Positions 51,226-60,462 of a stretch of DNA of 64,000 nucleotides are shown in pieces (the first letter of the stretch is position 1; the number at the start of each line of letters is the position of its first letter). The notes beneath the pieces were generated by a model. The model worked only from the letters and a program-made list of their open reading frames with translations. It was not told the origin of the DNA and did not search any database. The stretch is taken from contig JAZOQP010000015.1 of assembly GCA_045656145.1 (NCBI GenBank), forward strand, positions 1 through 64,000, written 5' to 3'. This DNA is from SIG565 sp045656145. Lineage in GTDB: Bacteria > Bacillota > Clostridia > Oscillospirales > Acutalibacteraceae. The position numbers were made by a program, and so were the translations under genes.

Positions 51226-52722
51226 ATGATAAATCTTGCAATTAAAGCCCTAATTACATATGGTCTTCAAAAAGGTTTTTTTGAAAAAGCCGATGAAATC
51301 TATATAACAAATATGGTTCTTGGCGCTTTAAATCTCGATTCTTATGAAGAACCAAGCGAAGAAATCGAAGAGGTTGATTTGGAAGCAACCTTAAAGGCAA
51401 TTTGTGATTATGCAGTAGAAAAGGAACTTATTGAAGATAGTATCGTTTATAGAGATTTATTCGATACTAAAATTATGGGATTGCTCCTCCCAAGACCCAG
51501 TGAAATTATAAAGAAATTTAATGAGGAATATGAAAAGAGCCCCGAAGCTGCCACCGATTATTATTATAATCTCAGTTGCAACAGTGATTACATTCGCCGC
51601 TATAGAATTAAAAAGGATGTTAAGTGGGTAACCAATACCGAATATGGCGACCTTGATATAACCATAAACCTTTCAAAGCCTGAAAAGGACCCCAAAGCTA
51701 TTGCTGCAGCTAAAAATGCGCCGCAGTCTGGTTATCCGAAATGTTTGCTCTGCCGAGAAAACGAAGGTTATGCCGGCCGAGTTAACCATCCAGCCCGCCA
51801 AAACCATAGAATTATTCCGCTTAGAATTAATAATCAAAATTGGTGCTTGCAGTATTCCCCTTATGTTTATTATAATGAGCATTGCATTGTTTTTAATTCT
51901 GAGCATATCCCAATGCAAATTAACCGCGATACATTTAAGAAACTTCTTGATTTTGTTGCGCTGTTCCCCCATTATTTTGTTGGTTCTAATGCCGATTTAC
52001 CCATAGTTGGCGGTTCAATTTTAAGCCATGACCATTTCCAAGGCGGTCATTATACATTTGCAATGGAAAAGGCACCTATTCTTGAAATTGTTGAATTTAA
52101 AGGCTTCGAGGATATTAAAGCCGGCATTGTGAAATGGCCTATGTCGGTTATTCGTTTAACCGCCGCTAACCCCGAGCGCCTTATAGAGCTTGCCGATAAA
52201 ATCCTTGTTTCCTGGCGCGGATATACCGATGAAAATGCCTTTATCTTTGCTAACACAAATAATGAGCCACATAACACCATTACCCCCATCGCCCGCCGCA
52301 GAGGTAATGATTTCGAGCTTGATTTAGTGCTCAGAAATAATATCACAACTAAGGAGCATCCCTTAGGTGTTTACCATCCCCACGCCGAACTTCATCATAT
52401 AAAGAAAGAAAATATAGGTCTTATTGAGGTTATGGGACTCGCTGTTCTCCCCGCCCGCTTAAAAGAGGAAATCTCCCTTTTGAATAAAGCAATTTTAAAC
52501 AGCGATGATATTAAAAATGATGAAATCCTTTCAAAGCATGCAGACTGGGTAGAGCAGATTAAACTAAAATATGCCGATATTAATAAAGATAATATTGATA
52601 GCATTTTAAAGGATGAAATCGGCATTATTTTCGCCAAAGTTTTAGAGCATGCCGGTGTTTATAAATTAACCGATGAAGGCATTGCAAACTTCAAAAAATT
52701 CATTAATAGCGTGAATTTATAA
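51226..52722 (+). CDS. galT: UTP-hexose-1-phosphate uridylyltransferase (GalT, class II)
   Basis: This 498-residue enzyme exchanges UMP between UDP-glucose and galactose-1-phosphate in the Leloir pathway. GGSILSHDHFQGGHY carries the active-site histidine, CLLCRENEGY near residue 171 is the metal-binding pair typical of the large Firmicutes class. LTPIARRRG-like segment is PITPIARRRG. Confidence 0.92.
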   Translation: MINLAIKALITYGLQKGFFEKADEIYITNMVLGALNLDSYEEPSEEIEEVDLEATLKAICDYAVEKELIEDSIVYRDLFDTKIMGLLLPRPSEIIKKFNEEYEKSPEAATDYYYNLSCNSDYIRRYRIKKDVKWVTNTEYGDLDITINLSKPEKDPKAIAAAKNAPQSGYPKCLLCRENEGYAGRVNHPARQNHRIIPLRINNQNWCLQYSPYVYYNEHCIVFNSEHIPMQINRDTFKKLLDFVALFPHYFVGSNADLPIVGGSILSHDHFQGGHYTFAMEKAPILEIVEFKGFEDIKAGIVKWPMSVIRLTAANPERLIELADKILVSWRGYTDENAFIFANTNNEPHNTITPIARRRGNDFELDLVLRNNITTKEHPLGVYHPHAELHHIKKENIGLIEVMGLAVLPARLKEEISLLNKAILNSDDIKNDEILSKHADWVEQIKLKYADINKDNIDSILKDEIGIIFAKVLEHAGVYKLTDEGIANFKKFINSVNL

Positions 52723-52800
52723 AAACAATAAAAAAACACTTGATTTTTAGGTTACCAATATGTATAATGTATTGGTAACCTAAAATATGTTATTAAACTC

Positions 52801-52892
52801 GGAGATGTCGCGTAGCTGGTCGAGCGCGCACGATTGGAAATCGTGTAACTGTCAAAAGCAGTTCGAGGGTTCGAATCCCTCCATCTCCGCCA
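52801..52892 (+). tRNA. tRNA-Ser (GGA)
   Basis: A 92-nt type II cloverleaf: GGAGATG acceptor pairs with CATCTCC, anticodon loop TTGGAAA gives GGA, a long variable arm (TAACTGTCAAAAGCAGTTC) is present, T-arm GGGTTCGAATCCC, encoded CCA. Confidence 0.95.
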
Positions 52893-52896
52893 AATA

Positions 52897-52934
52897 AAAA
52901 GAGTTAAACCATCTTGGTTTGACTCTTTTTTATT
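52897..52934 (+). terminator. tRNA-Ser terminator
   Basis: AAAAGAGTTAAACCA pairs with TGGTTTGACTCTTTT, with a T run following. Confidence 0.8.
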
Positions 52935-52947
52935 TCCGTAAAAATTA

Positions 52948-53069
52948 GGAGGGATTCGAACCAGCCGTTAAAAACAACAGTCCGGTGGACTGTTGTTTAG
53001 GCGCGGCAACGAGCAAAGCGAGGCGATAGGCACGGTAGTGCCGAGACAAAATCCCTCCATCTCCGCCAA
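52948..53069 (+). repeat. tRNA-Ser tail satellite, unit A
   Basis: The unit opens with GGAGGGATTCGAACC, an exact inverted copy of 15 bases of the tRNA-Ser T-arm. The body contains AACAACAGTCC/GGACTGTTGTT, and it ends with a 20-base exact copy of the tRNA-Ser tail (53050-53069, including CCA). A terminator hairpin follows (53071-53110). Transcribed from the tRNA, the ends could pair. Confidence 0.75.
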
Positions 53070-53070
53070 T

Positions 53071-53110
53071 AAAAACGAGTCGAACCGCAAGGTTTCGGCT
53101 CTTTTTTATT
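53071..53110 (+). terminator. Terminator after satellite unit A
   Basis: AGTCGAACC/GGTTTCGGCT forms a stem followed by CTTTTTTATTTT, mirroring the terminator after the genuine tRNA. Confidence 0.7.
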
Positions 53111-53123
53111 TTAAAAAACTCAA

Positions 53124-53272
53124 GGGATGAGAACCCGTGGGGTTCGTCGACGCAAGCATAGTGGCGCGATAGCCAATATGCTTGCCAAAGTCTCGAGTAT
53201 GGCTAATTTTTTCGGTAACATTCGCAATGTTCGAAAAAATGCCAACGCAGAGTATCCCTCCATCTCCGCCAA
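53124..53272 (+). repeat. tRNA-Ser tail satellite, unit B
   Basis: The second, more degenerate unit has an imperfect inverted tail (AAGGGATGAGAACC), hairpin GCAAGCATA/TATGCTTGC, and ends with a 19-base copy of the tRNA-Ser tail (53254-53272). A terminator palindrome (GACAAGG...CCTTGTC) follows. The short frame across it has no ribosome site and is treated as spurious. Confidence 0.7.
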
Positions 53273-53273
53273 A

Positions 53274-53310
53274 AAACGACAAGGTTCGACAAGGCCTTGT
53301 CGTTTTTTAC
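53274..53310 (+). terminator. Terminator after satellite unit B
   Basis: ACGACAAGG and CCTTGTCGT pair, followed by TTTTTAC. Confidence 0.65.
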
Positions 53311-53395
53311 TTCTTACCTCTTACTTCTTCACTCTTCACTGAAAAACCTTGTCGTTTTTGAAGTAATAAGTAAGAAGTAATAGTGAAGAGGTTCG
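53307..53395. repeat. Purine/pyrimidine-rich inverted repeat
   Basis: A CTTCTTACCTCTTACTTCTT-type strand at 53310 is answered by an AAGTAATAAGTAAGAAGTAA-type strand near 53360, with a degenerate match and ACCTTGTCGT repeated from the preceding terminator. It is the last repeat before the next gene. The rest of the gap to 53567 holds nothing I can identify. Confidence 0.45.
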
Positions 53396-53567
53396 GTGTC
53401 GGCTATGCCGACAAATTATAAACAATATGTAGGAGTTCAAACACCAAAGCAAAAAATTTAATGGTTGCAACCGCACTACTAAACGGACAGCTTTATTTCT
53501 TGACTGGTATTTTTAAGTGATTTATAATAAAACTATTATTATGATACTTTAAGTGTGGATATGGTGT

Positions 53568-54251
53568 ATGAAAGAAAATATTAAAAGAACTAAACTCAGC
53601 GAGGATGTTGCTAACCGTATGATAGAGCGCATTCGTTCGCAGGAATGGTTGCCTGGCGCAAAACTACCCTCAGAGCCGGATTTAGCGGAACACTTTGGAG
53701 TTAGCCGAGCAACCCTCCGGACAGCCATTAAAATGCTGAAGCTTTCAGGTGTTTTGCGTTCAAAAAACGGGTCCGGCACCTTTGTTCAACAAAATGCAAC
53801 CAAAATTTTAGAAAATAAAGAGCTGGCTATCGTTATATCAAAACCCGAAAATATTTCAGAGCTTGTTCTATCAAGGTATACTTTAGAGCCTCAGCTTTGC
53901 GCTTTGGCTGCTGAAAATGCAACCGAAGAGGAAATTGAAAGGCTCTTTGAGCTGCTCGATATTATGGAAAACAACAAGGAGAAGCACGCCCTTATTTCTT
54001 ATGGTAGCCTTTTTCACCAAACCATTGCCGAAATTTCTCATAATCGAATTTTATATGATTTTTGCATTTCAATTTCGAGTGAGCTAAGAGGACTAAGACT
54101 TCTTGAAGATTTAACCCTGGATAAATTCATTAAGGGACTTGAAGACCACAAAAACATTGCAAAGGCTATAAAAGAGCGCGATGGAGAAAAGGCTCGAAGC
54201 CTTATGATTTCGCATCTAAATAACAACTACGGAAAGTATCTTAAAAAATAA
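53568..54251 (+). CDS. FadR-family GntR transcription regulator
   Basis: The 227-residue protein has an N-terminal winged helix (SEDVANRMIERIRSQEWLPG, PSEPDLAEHFGVSRATLRTA) and an all-helical FCD ligand domain (YTLEPQLCALAAENATEEEI). It probably controls a metabolic gene in response to an organic acid; no adjacent target is clear. ATG 53568 is chosen over the upstream frame at 53553, with GTGGAT as a weak ribosome site. Confidence 0.88.
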   Translation: MKENIKRTKLSEDVANRMIERIRSQEWLPGAKLPSEPDLAEHFGVSRATLRTAIKMLKLSGVLRSKNGSGTFVQQNATKILENKELAIVISKPENISELVLSRYTLEPQLCALAAENATEEEIERLFELLDIMENNKEKHALISYGSLFHQTIAEISHNRILYDFCISISSELRGLRLLEDLTLDKFIKGLEDHKNIAKAIKERDGEKARSLMISHLNNNYGKYLKK

Positions 54252-54262
54252 TTAAATTTTTT

Positions 54263-54294
54263 ACTCCCCTATTGACACGGGGAGTTTTTTATTG
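54263..54294 (+). terminator. Terminator of the FadR-type gene, overlapping a promoter
   Basis: ACTCCCC and GGGGAGT pair, then TTTTTTATT. The loop contains the TTGACA of the next promoter. Confidence 0.75.
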
Positions 54295-54320
54295 TATTAT
54301 TGTATTAGTTAAGTAATACA
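54272..54320 (+). promoter_or_regulatory. Promoter and operator of the YtrA-type operon
   Basis: TTGACA (54272-54277) and TATTAT (54295-54300) are 17 bp apart. The palindrome TGTATTA...TAATACA (54301-54320) sits right after the -10 box, the position expected for GntR autoregulation. Confidence 0.65.
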
Positions 54321-54338
54321 GTTAAGGGTGGTGCGGTT

Positions 54339-54701
54339 TTGAATTTTCAATTTAATAACACCGAGCCTATCTATATTCAGATAGTTGAACAAATAAAATT
54401 AAATATTATTTCGGGAGATTTAAAGCCGCTTGAACGTTTGCCTTCCGTCAGGGAATTAGCGCTTTTAACTAAAGTTAACCCCAACACAATGCAAAAAGCC
54501 TTAACCGAGCTTGAAGAATGCGGTTTAATCTATACCGAGCGAACCTGTGGTAAATTTGTTACAGGAGATACCTCCCTTATTGAGAAATATAGAGAAGTAT
54601 TTTGCGTAACCGCCGCAAAAACCTATTTAAAACAAATGAAAAAACTAGGTATTGACAGCAATTCTGCTATTGATTACCTAAATAACCTTAGAGGAGAATA
54701 G
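54339..54701 (+). CDS. YtrA-subfamily GntR regulator
   Basis: The 120-residue protein is a short GntR factor with only the winged helix (PIYIQIVEQIKLNIISGDLK, LPSVRELALLTKVNPNTMQK) and a small helical tail. Members repress the ABC transporter beside them. Start codon TTG at 54339 follows AAGGGTGG; no ATG fits. The next gene is three bases away. Confidence 0.9.
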   Translation: MNFQFNNTEPIYIQIVEQIKLNIISGDLKPLERLPSVRELALLTKVNPNTMQKALTELEECGLIYTERTCGKFVTGDTSLIEKYREVFCVTAAKTYLKQMKKLGIDSNSAIDYLNNLRGE

Positions 54702-54703
54702 TT

Positions 54704-55399
54704 ATGACACTTTTAGAATGCAAAAATCTTTCGAAAAGTTTTGGAAAAAAAGAAATATTGAAAAACATTAATTTGAAAATAGAAAGTGGGAAAATTATTG
54801 GTCTGCTTGGTAAAAACGGAACGGGTAAATCAACCTTAATTAAACTGATAAATGATTTATTAACTCCTACAAATGGCGAAATTTTAATAAACGGAGAAAA
54901 GCCAGGAGAGAGAACGAAGGAAATCGTTTCCTATCTTCCCGAGCGCACCTATCTTGATAAGAGTATGACGGTTGATAGCGTTATTAAATACTTTTCCGAA
55001 TTCTACAAAAATTTCAACCCCGATAAAGCCTATAAGCTTTTAGCAGATTTAGGTCTTGATACTTCTCTAAAACTCTCTAAAATGAGTAAAGGTATGCAAG
55101 AAAAGGTGCAGTTGGTGCTTGTGATGAGCCGCGATGCAAAGCTTTATATACTCGATGAGCCCTTAGGCGGTGTTGACCCTGCAACCAGAGATTATATACT
55201 TGATACTATTCTAAATAATTTCGGAGAGGACTCAACAGTTATCATCTCCACCCACCTTATAAGCGATATTGAGCGCATTTTAGATGAAGTTATTTTCATT
55301 GACAAGGGTGAAATAATCTTAACTTCACCCACAGATGAGTTGCGAAACAAGGAAAACGCTTCAATAGATGAAATCTTCAGGAGGATGTTCAAATGCTAA
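54704..55399 (+). CDS. ABC transporter ATP-binding protein
   Basis: The 231-residue protein has Walker A (GLLGKNGTGKSTLIKL), signature LSKMSKGMQEK (degenerate), Walker B (LYILDEPLGGVDP) and the H-loop (ISTHL). It fits the multidrug/bacitracin-type exporters paired with YtrA regulators. It overlaps the permease gene by seven bases. Confidence 0.93.
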   Translation: MTLLECKNLSKSFGKKEILKNINLKIESGKIIGLLGKNGTGKSTLIKLINDLLTPTNGEILINGEKPGERTKEIVSYLPERTYLDKSMTVDSVIKYFSEFYKNFNPDKAYKLLADLGLDTSLKLSKMSKGMQEKVQLVLVMSRDAKLYILDEPLGGVDPATRDYILDTILNNFGEDSTVIISTHLISDIERILDEVIFIDKGEIILTSPTDELRNKENASIDEIFRRMFKC

Positions 55400-56184
55400 A
55401 GAAAGTTTTAAAATATGATTTGAAAAACATTTTTAAATTTTTAATTATTTTTTATACACTTGCTCTCGTTTTCTCCCTTTTTTCAAGAGCTTTTTCTCTC
55501 ATTGAAAACTCTCTTTTTGCCGAAATTATGTGCGAAATATTTAAAGGCGCCGCTATTTCGATGATATTTAGTATCCTCATAAACAACATTATGCGCTTTT
55601 GGGTGCGCTTTACCGGGAATTTCTATGGCGATGAATCATACCTTACCCACACCCTGCCTGTTAGTAAAAAAAGTTTATATCTCTCAAAATTCATTTCGGC
55701 TTTAATTTCATTGTTTGTAAGTTTTTTCTTTATTTTAATAAGCTTTCTTATAGTATTCTATTCAAAAGACCTTTTTGAAACAATAAAGAATATGATAGTT
55801 CCGATAGCCGAAAGTTTTGAAGTATCGGCAGGCGGTCTTCTTTTAACCTTCGCTTTAATATTATTCCTTGAGTTTTTCAACATTCTTCAATGTGGATTTA
55901 CAGGCATTATATTAGGGCACAGAAGAAACTCCTCAAAAACAGGATTTTCGGTATTGTTTGGATTAATTTCCGGACTTTTAAGCCAATCGGTTGTTGTTAT
56001 GTTCCTATTTTGCATAGCGTTATTTAACAGCGAATTTATGAATATGTTTATAACCAACTCTCCACCATCTTTTGCAACGCTTAAAACAGTTGCAATTCTT
56101 TCAATTTGCGCCTATTCCTTTATAGTTGCAGCAGGTTGTTTTATCAATATAAAACTTCTGAAGAGCGGCGTTAATGTAGATTAA
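55393..56184 (+). CDS. ABC transporter permease
   Basis: The 263-residue membrane protein has about six hydrophobic helices and no soluble domain. The motif DESYLTHTLPVSKKSLYLSK lies between helices 2 and 3 and is typical of permeases in YtrA-type operons. It is cotranscribed with the ATPase; the cargo is unknown. Confidence 0.85.
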   Translation: MLKKVLKYDLKNIFKFLIIFYTLALVFSLFSRAFSLIENSLFAEIMCEIFKGAAISMIFSILINNIMRFWVRFTGNFYGDESYLTHTLPVSKKSLYLSKFISALISLFVSFFFILISFLIVFYSKDLFETIKNMIVPIAESFEVSAGGLLLTFALILFLEFFNILQCGFTGIILGHRRNSSKTGFSVLFGLISGLLSQSVVVMFLFCIALFNSEFMNMFITNSPPSFATLKTVAILSICAYSFIVAAGCFINIKLLKSGVNVD

Positions 56185-56186
56185 TT

Positions 56187-56222
56187 AAAAGTCCCGAATG
56201 TTTTCATTCGGGACTTTTCTAT
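56187..56222 (+). terminator. Terminator of the ABC operon
   Basis: AAAAGTCCCGAATG and CATTCGGGACTTTT pair across TTTT, followed by TTTCTATT. Confidence 0.85.
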
Positions 56223-56305
56223 TGCGAAAAATGATATTTTTTGTTATAATTCAATAGTAAATATACATTAAATTTTAAACTTATTTTATAAGAAAGGTGG
56301 TAAAT

Positions 56306-57514
56306 ATGAAAAAGAAAATATTAATTCTCTCTCTTTCAATACTTTCAGTTTCAGTTGTTGCTTTAGCTATGATAATCGCAATTTTATCTAATCGCTTTCT
56401 AGCTAAAGAAACACCCGACGTTTACACCGAAGCCGAAACAAACTCGGATAAAAGCAGCGGAACTACAAATATCACAGTACAAAACAATAAAAAAGAGCAA
56501 AAAACTGACCCTTCCATCGAAATCACAAGCGTTTATGAATTCCACAATGAATTCAAGGCGAGTGAATATAAACAGGGCACTTATCGTGATACTAAAAGCA
56601 GAATCACGCTTCCCTACTGCATTATTGAGCCACAAAACTATTCGCCAAATAAAAAATACCCTGTGTTACTTTATCTGCATGGTGCGGGAGAAACGGGGAC
56701 AGATAATGTTAGTCAAGTTCTTACTATGCAGGATGCATTTTTTGTTAACGGAGATTTGCTTTCCGAAGCAATAATTATTTGCCCACAAACCACTTCCTGG
56801 TGGAGCACTAATCTTGATTGCACCGGCCCTGTAGGTGCAGCCGTGCGACTGATAGAAGAATTAGGTAAAACTTATAATATGGATGAAAACCGCATTTATG
56901 TTATGGGTATTTCAATGGGCGGCTATGGCACCTGGGATGCGCTTTCCAACTTCCCGGATTTCTTTGCTGCGGGTATTCCTATTTGTGGCGGAGGCAACTC
57001 AGGCTACGCTAACACCTTAAAGGATATTCCAATTTGGATTTATCACGGAACTGCCGACAGCACCGTTCCGTTCTCAGCCTCGGAAAACATGTATGATGCT
57101 ATAAAGGCTGAAGGTGGAAATAAAATTCATTTTACCCGTTTGCAAGGAGTCAATCACAATTGTTGGACTGCCGCACTTGCAGACCGCGAATTATTCAGTT
57201 GGCTATTTTGCCAAAACAAATCCACAAACAAAAGCGGATATCACAATTTCATTTCTAGTTTTAAAATTGTTGACCAAAATGGCAATACTATAATTGACAA
57301 TGATCTTGCTAGCGAACCTTTTTTTCATTATTATAACGATTATGTTCTAGCACGTTTGCATCTTACCGATGATGGCTTAAGTGCCCTTAAATCCGCCTAC
57401 CAAAACAAGACCGAATTAACATTATTTCACGGAACTCAAAAGTTAATATCTTTTAAAGGCACGGGCATAGAGCCTACTAATAAATTTGAAATTGACACAA
57501 AATATATAAAATAG
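56306..57514 (+). CDS. Secreted or anchored alpha/beta-hydrolase, esterase-like
   Basis: The 402-residue protein has an N-terminal hydrophobic helix (ILSVSVVALAMIIAILSN), a Thr/Asn-rich spacer, and a PHB-depolymerase/feruloyl-esterase-like fold: LLYLHGAGETGTDN, nucleophile GISMGGYG (Ser near residue 218), WIYHGTADSTVPF and VNHNCW, which supplies the histidine. ATG 56306 follows AAAGGTGG. A C-terminal module of about 85 residues follows. Substrate unknown. Confidence 0.8.
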   Translation: MKKKILILSLSILSVSVVALAMIIAILSNRFLAKETPDVYTEAETNSDKSSGTTNITVQNNKKEQKTDPSIEITSVYEFHNEFKASEYKQGTYRDTKSRITLPYCIIEPQNYSPNKKYPVLLYLHGAGETGTDNVSQVLTMQDAFFVNGDLLSEAIIICPQTTSWWSTNLDCTGPVGAAVRLIEELGKTYNMDENRIYVMGISMGGYGTWDALSNFPDFFAAGIPICGGGNSGYANTLKDIPIWIYHGTADSTVPFSASENMYDAIKAEGGNKIHFTRLQGVNHNCWTAALADRELFSWLFCQNKSTNKSGYHNFISSFKIVDQNGNTIIDNDLASEPFFHYYNDYVLARLHLTDDGLSALKSAYQNKTELTLFHGTQKLISFKGTGIEPTNKFEIDTKYIK

Positions 57515-57542
57515 AACTATTAAAATATGGGGACAATAAAAA

Positions 57543-58433
57543 ATGATAAATTTTAAACCAATTTCATTAAACGACAAAGAATTATATGAAGAATATTTAA
57601 AAACGAGTGAGCCTCGCGGCTGCAACTTTTCCTTTGCAAATGTTTTCTTTTGGGGAGAACAGAAAATCGCCGAGGAGGATGGCTGCTTGCTAACCTTTTC
57701 TCGCTTTGGCGAATATTTGGTTTATCCGTATCCTTTGGGTAACGGAGATAAAAAAGCGGTTATAGAAAAGGTTATTAACGATGCTAATGAAAGAAACATT
57801 CCCTGCCGTTTTTCGGGTCTTCTAAATAGTGAATGTGAAGAATTATCAGCCCTTTTCCCTGAAAGATTTATTTTTAAACCAAGCAGAAATTCTGATGACT
57901 ATGTTTACGATATTAACGATTTGGCCGATTTAAAGGGCAAAAAATATCACGGCAAACGAAATCACTTAAAGCGTTTTTTCGCCGAGCATAAAAACTATAC
58001 CGCCGAGCCTTTAAATGAAAACAATATTGATAAGGTTAAAATGATGGCGGAAGAATGGTTCAAGCACCGAGAAGTGCCTGAGGGCGAAAACTTTGATATG
58101 GAAAGGCACGCTCTTAAAAAGGCATTTGAAAACCACAAGGAATTAGGACTTGAAACCTTAGTTCTTATGGAAAACGGAGAAGTTTTAGCTTTTACTATGG
58201 CAAGTAGAACCACCGAAGAAATCTTCGATGTTCATTTCGAAAAGGCTCAAATTGATTTAGAGGGTGGCTATACAGCCATTAACTATCTTTTTGCAAATTA
58301 CATTCGCGATAAATATCCCGAAATTAAGTTTTTAAATCGCGAAGAGGATATGGGGCTTGAAGGTCTTCGCAAGGCAAAGCTAAGCTACCGCCCAAAATAT
58401 ATGCAAGAAAAAATTTCGGCGGTGTTAAAATGA
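57543..58433 (+). CDS. DUF2156 (GNAT-like) protein
   Basis: The 296-residue protein has the pattern of the C-terminal domain of phosphatidylglycerol lysyltransferases (RGCNFSFANVFFWG, GKKYHGKRNHLKRF, INYLFANYIRD, LNREEDMGLEGLRKAK). No membrane domain is attached. Known relatives act on aminoacyl-lipid or acyl substrates; here only the fold can be proposed. It overlaps the next gene by four bases. Confidence 0.85.
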   Translation: MINFKPISLNDKELYEEYLKTSEPRGCNFSFANVFFWGEQKIAEEDGCLLTFSRFGEYLVYPYPLGNGDKKAVIEKVINDANERNIPCRFSGLLNSECEELSALFPERFIFKPSRNSDDYVYDINDLADLKGKKYHGKRNHLKRFFAEHKNYTAEPLNENNIDKVKMMAEEWFKHREVPEGENFDMERHALKKAFENHKELGLETLVLMENGEVLAFTMASRTTEEIFDVHFEKAQIDLEGGYTAINYLFANYIRDKYPEIKFLNREEDMGLEGLRKAKLSYRPKYMQEKISAVLK

Positions 58434-59188
58434 TGGAAATTAAAAAATGCACCGAAAAAGCACTTTTGAAAGCGCTTTGGAAAGAGGCGTTTTACGACAC
58501 CGATGATTTTCTTGAAGATTTTTTTAATATTGCTTTTAATGAAAACCGATTTAATTCGGTATTTTTGGATAATCAACTTGCAGGCGCGCTTTATTGGTTT
58601 GATGCTAATATTGAGGGCAAGAAAACGGCATATATTTACGCCGTTGCAACAAAAAAAGCTTATAGGGGCAAAGGAGTGGCTTCCTTCCTTATAAAAGAAA
58701 CCTTTTCGCTTCTTAAAACTAAAGGTTATGAATTTGCAATTCTTGTACCATCCAATAAAGAGTTATTCTCATTTTATGAAAAACTTGGATTTTATATTTG
58801 CGGACACACCGAAAGTTTTACTGTGAAAAGTTCTGAAAATCAAATTAAAATAGAAGAAATCGGTATTGAAGAATATATAAATCTTCGAAATCTTTATAAT
58901 GCCGAAAATTCATTATTTATTGCAAATGAAAATATTGAGTTTTTGAAAAGCCAGCTGAAATTCTATAAAGGAAAAGATTTTGTTTGCGCGCTTACAAAAC
59001 AAGAAAAAAACCTTTTTTGCAAAGAGATTTTAGGAAACATTAATGCTTCAAAAGAAATCGTTGCATCCCTTGGGGCAACCTTTGGGCATTTTAGAACTAT
59101 TGGAAAATCTACCCCATTTATTATGGGATATTCCCTTGCAGAGAATTCGCGTTTATATGACGTTTATTTCCCCTTTGTGTTTGACTAA
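58430..59188 (+). CDS. GNAT acetyltransferase
   Basis: The 252-residue protein has the acetyl-CoA loop (AYRGKGVASFLIKETFSLLK) near residue 83 with strands around it, and SFYEKLGFYICG at the fold's end. The C-terminal half (100 residues) is variable and unrecognised. It is translationally coupled to the DUF2156 gene; the pair may act on one substrate. Confidence 0.8.
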   Translation: MMEIKKCTEKALLKALWKEAFYDTDDFLEDFFNIAFNENRFNSVFLDNQLAGALYWFDANIEGKKTAYIYAVATKKAYRGKGVASFLIKETFSLLKTKGYEFAILVPSNKELFSFYEKLGFYICGHTESFTVKSSENQIKIEEIGIEEYINLRNLYNAENSLFIANENIEFLKSQLKFYKGKDFVCALTKQEKNLFCKEILGNINASKEIVASLGATFGHFRTIGKSTPFIMGYSLAENSRLYDVYFPFVFD

Positions 59189-59238
59189 ACAAAGCAACTA
59201 TGATATAATTTTACCTATAAAATAAAGGAATGGTGAAT

Positions 59239-60462
59239 ATGAATAAAATATATCAAAAATGGAATGCAATTCCCCTAATTTTAAGAATTGCCGTAGCCCT
59301 TTTAATCGGCGCCACACTCGGCATATTTTTACCTAAACTTACTTTTATAAGTGTTTTCGGCTCGGTTTTTGTTGGCGCTCTTAAAGCAATTGCTCCGATA
59401 CTGGTATTTGTATTAATTATTAGTTCCCTTGCAAACGCAAAGGCCAATGTTGGAAAACAATTCACAACCGTTATTGTTCTTTATATGCTAAGCACTCTGC
59501 TTGCTTCCTTCTTATCGGTTATTGCAAGTTTCATTTTCCCTGTTACATTAAAGCTTACCGAAGCTGCCGACAGCGTTGCTCCCTCAGGTATTGGAGAGGT
59601 GCTTAAATCTCTTCTTACCAATATGGTGCAAAACCCTGTTGCCGCTATTATCAATGCTAATTACATAGGTATTCTTACCTGGGCTGTAATCTTTGGTATT
59701 GTTTTAAAGGGTATTGCATCAAATTCTACAAAAGAACTCTTAGTTAATGTTTCAGATGCTGTATCAGCAGTTGTTAAATTCATTATTAGCCTAGCTCCCT
59801 TTGGCATTATGGGACTTGTTTTTGATTCGGTTGCTACAAATGGTCTTGCAATTTTCACAGATTACGGAAAACTTCTCCTTTTACTTGTTGGCTGTATGCT
59901 TGCAACCGCGCTTATCATTAATCCCTTGCTCATTTTCATCTGCCTAAGGCGCAACCCCTACCCTCTTGTTTTCAAATGCTTAAAGGAAAGCGGAGTTACA
60001 GCATTCTTTACCAGAAGTTCTGCCGCTAACATTCCCGTTAATATGCAGCTTTGCGAAAAACTGGGTCTTGATAAAAATGTTTATTCCATTTCAATCCCCC
60101 TAGGCGCCACAATTAATATGGACGGTGCCGCAATAACAATTGCTGTTATGACCCTTTCCGCAGCACACACGCTCGGTATTTCGGTTGATATTCCAACTGC
60201 ACTGGTTTTATCGGTTCTCGCAACCCTCGCCGCTTGCGGAGCATCGGGTGTTGCAGGAGGATCCCTTCTCCTCATCCCAATGGCATGCTCGCTCTTCGGT
60301 ATTGGAAACGATGTTGCAATGCAGGTTGTGGCCGTTGGCTTTATAATAGGAGTTATTCAAGACTCCCTTGAAACCGCCCTTAACTCTGCAGGAGATGTTG
60401 AGTTTGCCGCCACAGCCGAATTTATGGAGTGGAAAAAACAGGGCCGAGAAATTAAGTTTTAA
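59239..60462 (+). CDS. sstT: Sodium:serine/threonine symporter SstT
   Basis: The 407-residue protein is a dicarboxylate/amino-acid:cation symporter family member. AFFTRSSAANIPVNMQL and IPLGATINMDGAAI are the hairpin and substrate-binding segments characteristic of SstT. ATG 59239 follows AAAGGA. Confidence 0.92.
   Translation: MNKIYQKWNAIPLILRIAVALLIGATLGIFLPKLTFISVFGSVFVGALKAIAPILVFVLIISSLANAKANVGKQFTTVIVLYMLSTLLASFLSVIASFIFPVTLKLTEAADSVAPSGIGEVLKSLLTNMVQNPVAAIINANYIGILTWAVIFGIVLKGIASNSTKELLVNVSDAVSAVVKFIISLAPFGIMGLVFDSVATNGLAIFTDYGKLLLLLVGCMLATALIINPLLIFICLRRNPYPLVFKCLKESGVTAFFTRSSAANIPVNMQLCEKLGLDKNVYSISIPLGATINMDGAAITIAVMTLSAAHTLGISVDIPTALVLSVLATLAACGASGVAGGSLLLIPMACSLFGIGNDVAMQVVAVGFIIGVIQDSLETALNSAGDVEFAATAEFMEWKKQGREIKF

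Noticed and set aside
53127..53342. A 71-codon frame across the tRNA-Ser satellite
   Set aside because: It spans repeat arms and a terminator and has no ribosome site; composition is repeat, not protein-like.
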